Positions 61,970 to 64,000 of a stretch of 64,000 nucleotides of DNA are shown in pieces (the first letter of the stretch is position 1; the number at the start of each line of letters is the position of its first letter). The position numbers were made by a program, and so were the translations under genes. Location: contig CAJUNB010000038.1 in NCBI GenBank assembly GCA_910587635.1, forward strand, positions 1 through 64,000. The letters run 5' to 3'. The DNA is from an uncultured Lachnospiraceae bacterium. GTDB taxonomy: Bacteria > Bacillota > Clostridia > Lachnospirales > Lachnospiraceae. Below the pieces are notes generated by a model. That model was given only the letters and a program-made list of their open reading frames with translations. It was not told where the DNA came from and searched no databases.

Positions 61970-63738
61970 CAGGAGAAAAAAGGATAGATGGAAAAAAGAC
62001 AGGTCAAAAGAAAGCAGGTGAAGAAGGTCTGACAGGAGAAAAGCTGGCAGCAGTCATAAAGACTTATGTATGTCCTCTCCTATTGCTGCTGTTGCCTCTG
62101 CGGCATATCAATCAGGGCGTCGATATCAGCGATACAGGCTATAATCTGGGATGTTTCCGGTGGTTCGGAGAACAGGACGGTATGTGGGTATATGTCACTT
62201 ATCTGGCGAATGGAGTAGGGCATATCTTTACGAAGCTGCCCTTTGGAAATACCATGCTGGGTATGAATCTGTACTGTTCCCTGATCGTCAGTCTGATTGC
62301 CCTGATGGCCTGGTATTTTCTGAAAGACAGACTTCCCTGGGGATTTGTGGTGGCAGGAGAGATACTGGCGATCCTGCTGTGCTGGTGTCCCCATGTGATT
62401 TTATATAATTATCTGACTTATCTGACACTTCTGTCAGGTACTGTGCTTTTATATCAGGGCATTGTGAAGGAGAGAAAACAGTGGTTTGTTTTGGCGGGTT
62501 TCATACTCGGTCTGGGAGTCGGCGTCAGATTCTCCAATCTGACCCATATGGCGCTCATTCTCGTGCTCTGGTATGACGGATTTTTGAAAAAAAAGAAAGT
62601 GGCTCTCGTATTGAAAGATACGTTGTGGTGTATTCTTGGATACGTGGCAGGTATCGCTTCTTTTCTTACCATGATACAGCTTCAGTACGGGCTTTCCGGC
62701 TATTTTACGATGCTCTTTGGCCTGCAGACGATGTCCAGCGGCGCCAGTGGATATTCTACAGGTGAGATGATTGCCGGAGCGTTTATCGATTACTTTGGCA
62801 GCATGAAATGGGGGCTTTTGTTCCTGCTCTATTTGCTGGGAGGTTTTGTGCTGTTTTGCCTGAAAAAAGAAAAACTGCTTCTTATAAAAAAGATCATGTT
62901 TATAGCGGGATTTCTTATACTTTTGCGTTTTGTGTATGGCCGGGGCATGTTTGGCTTTGACTACAATGTATATTTTTCTATTTTCTGGTGGGTGAGCCTG
63001 TTCAATGTGACGGCCCTCGTGTGTACCGTTCTGGCGTTACTGCGAAAAGATACAGGGCAGAGAGAAAAACTGCTTGCCGGTATGGTGCTGATTACGATGT
63101 TGATCTTGCCCCTTGGCAGCAATAACCGGTCTTATCCCGTTATTAACAATCTGTTTCTGATTGCACCTGTAACACTTACTTTTTTATGGCGTTTTTTGCA
63201 AAGAGCCTTTCCAGGAGGGCATCCTGCAGCCTATCCCGTGCGGGTATTTACGGCGGGCTGTCTGCTTGTACTGGCTGTGCAGAGTATTGGGTTCGGCAGC
63301 GTTTTTATTTTCCGGGACGGCAGCAATACGGAAAAAAGGGATACAAAAATAGAAAATAATGGTATACTAAAAGGTATGTATACGACAAAGGCCAATGGGA
63401 CCGACCTGGAAGAGATTATATCATTCTGGGAAAAGTCGGATTTTCAGGGACAGAATACGTCGGTTATACTGTATGGCGATGTGCCGGGACTTTCCTATTT
63501 GCTGGATGCCCCCAGCGCCATTACAAGTACATGGGCCAATCTGGAATCCTATAACCGGACGTTCTGGGACAGGGATTTTGCTGAAGTGGAAAAGGGGATA
63601 GACAAAAGCAGACCTGTAGTAATAAGGGGAAACCGCTACGTGCCTGAAGACGAAAAAGGAGAACTTTTGAATCTGTTTCTGGAGAAATATGAGTATCAGG
63701 AAATATTTGCAAATGAAACGGTAACAATGTACTATTAG
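61966..63738 (+). CDS. large polytopic membrane protein, GT-C-like
   Basis: 590 residues: a charged N-terminus of about 30, then eleven or twelve membrane helices, and a soluble C-terminal part of about 130. The first outer loop carries GVDISDTGYN, an acidic pair in the place where GT-C glycosyltransferases have catalytic acidic residues, so a polyprenyl-sugar-using transferase is likely but unproven. The ATGA start overlaps the acyltransferase stop; 61948 is an alternative with a ribosome-binding site too close. The donor could be the lipid-sugar from the GtrB-like protein. Confidence 0.62.
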   Translation: MTGEKRIDGKKTGQKKAGEEGLTGEKLAAVIKTYVCPLLLLLLPLRHINQGVDISDTGYNLGCFRWFGEQDGMWVYVTYLANGVGHIFTKLPFGNTMLGMNLYCSLIVSLIALMAWYFLKDRLPWGFVVAGEILAILLCWCPHVILYNYLTYLTLLSGTVLLYQGIVKERKQWFVLAGFILGLGVGVRFSNLTHMALILVLWYDGFLKKKKVALVLKDTLWCILGYVAGIASFLTMIQLQYGLSGYFTMLFGLQTMSSGASGYSTGEMIAGAFIDYFGSMKWGLLFLLYLLGGFVLFCLKKEKLLLIKKIMFIAGFLILLRFVYGRGMFGFDYNVYFSIFWWVSLFNVTALVCTVLALLRKDTGQREKLLAGMVLITMLILPLGSNNRSYPVINNLFLIAPVTLTFLWRFLQRAFPGGHPAAYPVRVFTAGCLLVLAVQSIGFGSVFIFRDGSNTEKRDTKIENNGILKGMYTTKANGTDLEEIISFWEKSDFQGQNTSVILYGDVPGLSYLLDAPSAITSTWANLESYNRTFWDRDFAEVEKGIDKSRPVVIRGNRYVPEDEKGELLNLFLEKYEYQEIFANETVTMYY

Positions 63739-63758
63739 TAGCAACGAGGAGGCGTAAA

Positions 63759-64000
63759 ATGATCGTATTTAATATACCTCCCTATACGGGGAAAGAATTG
63801 CATTATATCAGTCAGGCCGTTGAAAAGCAGAAAATCTGCGGAGACGGGGAATTTACAAAAAAATGCAGTCAGTGGATTGAAAAGCGGACAGGGACAGGAA
63901 AATGCCTGTTGACCACATCCTGTACTCATGCGACGGAGCTGGCAGCATTGCTGGCGGATGTGGGGCCGGGGGATGAAGTGATTATGCCTTCCTATACTTT
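63759..64000 (+). CDS. wecE: dTDP-4-amino-4,6-dideoxygalactose transaminase-like (partial)
   Basis: Only the first 80 residues are in the window; the gene runs off the right end. FNIPPYTGKELHYISQAVE near 4-22, KICGDGEFTKKCSQWIE near 25-41, LLTTSCTHATELAALL near 50-65, and PGDEVIMPSYTF at the end match the WecE/RffA sugar aminotransferases very closely. GAGGAGG is ten bases upstream of the start. The PLP lysine is beyond the window. It suggests a 4-amino-4,6-dideoxyhexose pathway continues rightward. Confidence 0.85.
   Translation, partial: MIVFNIPPYTGKELHYISQAVEKQKICGDGEFTKKCSQWIEKRTGTGKCLLTTSCTHATELAALLADVGPGDEVIMPSYT

Overview
The window looks like a chromosome segment from a motile, low-to-mid GC Firmicute, most likely a Lachnospiraceae-type Clostridium relative. 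The reasons are the conserved mbl-flhO-flhP order, the comF-yvyF pair, a cdaA-cdaR-glmM operon, HPr with both His15 and Ser46, strong GGAGG ribosome-binding sites, sigma-A-like promoters, and sugar-nucleotide and exopolysaccharide genes of clostridial type. No rRNA, tRNA, CRISPR array, transposase, integrase or phage gene was seen.

Layout. (1) 1-17.4 kb is housekeeping: uvrB-uvrA, mbl with two flagellar rod genes and a rod-binding gene, a RecD2-type helicase, comF, yvyF, two unknown membrane proteins, cdaA-cdaR-glmM (c-di-AMP and UDP-GlcNAc supply) and ptsH. (2) 17.5-31.6 kb holds leuA and a RmlD-like reductase, an oppositely oriented pair (UDP-xylose synthase and a GT2), a two-component system divergent from an ABC importer lacking an ATPase plus a HlyD-like adaptor, and UDP-glucose dehydrogenase. 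(3) 31.6-34.4 kb holds a cotH-type gene broken by one in-frame amber codon and a PAP2-like membrane protein. (4) 34.6-37.8 kb encodes GDP-mannose to GDP-fucose (gmd, fcl, manC). (5) 39.5-53.1 kb is a lipid-linked polysaccharide operon: priming phosphoglycosyltransferase, Wzz-like protein, EpsG-like polymerase, eight further glycosyltransferases (one with bacterial sialyltransferase motifs) and a PglK-like ABC flippase. (6) 53.5-61 kb is a pseudaminic acid operon (pseB, pseC, pseF, pseI, pseG) with an unusual GNAT-formyltransferase fusion and a PIG-L deacetylase. (7) To the end: an acyltransferase, a GT-C-like membrane protein and the start of a WecE-like aminotransferase.

How they fit together. 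Ugd and Uxs give UDP-GlcA and UDP-xylose, ManC/Gmd/Fcl give GDP-fucose, and the Pse enzymes give a CMP-nonulosonate. The glycosyltransferases would assemble these on a polyprenyl carrier, and the ABC protein would flip the product for surface polysaccharide or flagellin glycosylation.

The strongest unexplained signals are in the non-coding DNA. A 59-bp hairpin element occurs in the presumed 5' leaders of both the polysaccharide and the pseudaminic acid operons, where it is embedded in a 70-bp repeat array. A duplicated stem-loop element with compensatory changes lies between flhP and the rod-binding gene. A heavily self-complementary 280-bp region lies inside the polysaccharide operon. An 18-bp motif occurs three times at module boundaries. 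All coordinates, starts and functions come from reading the sequence; no database search was run.
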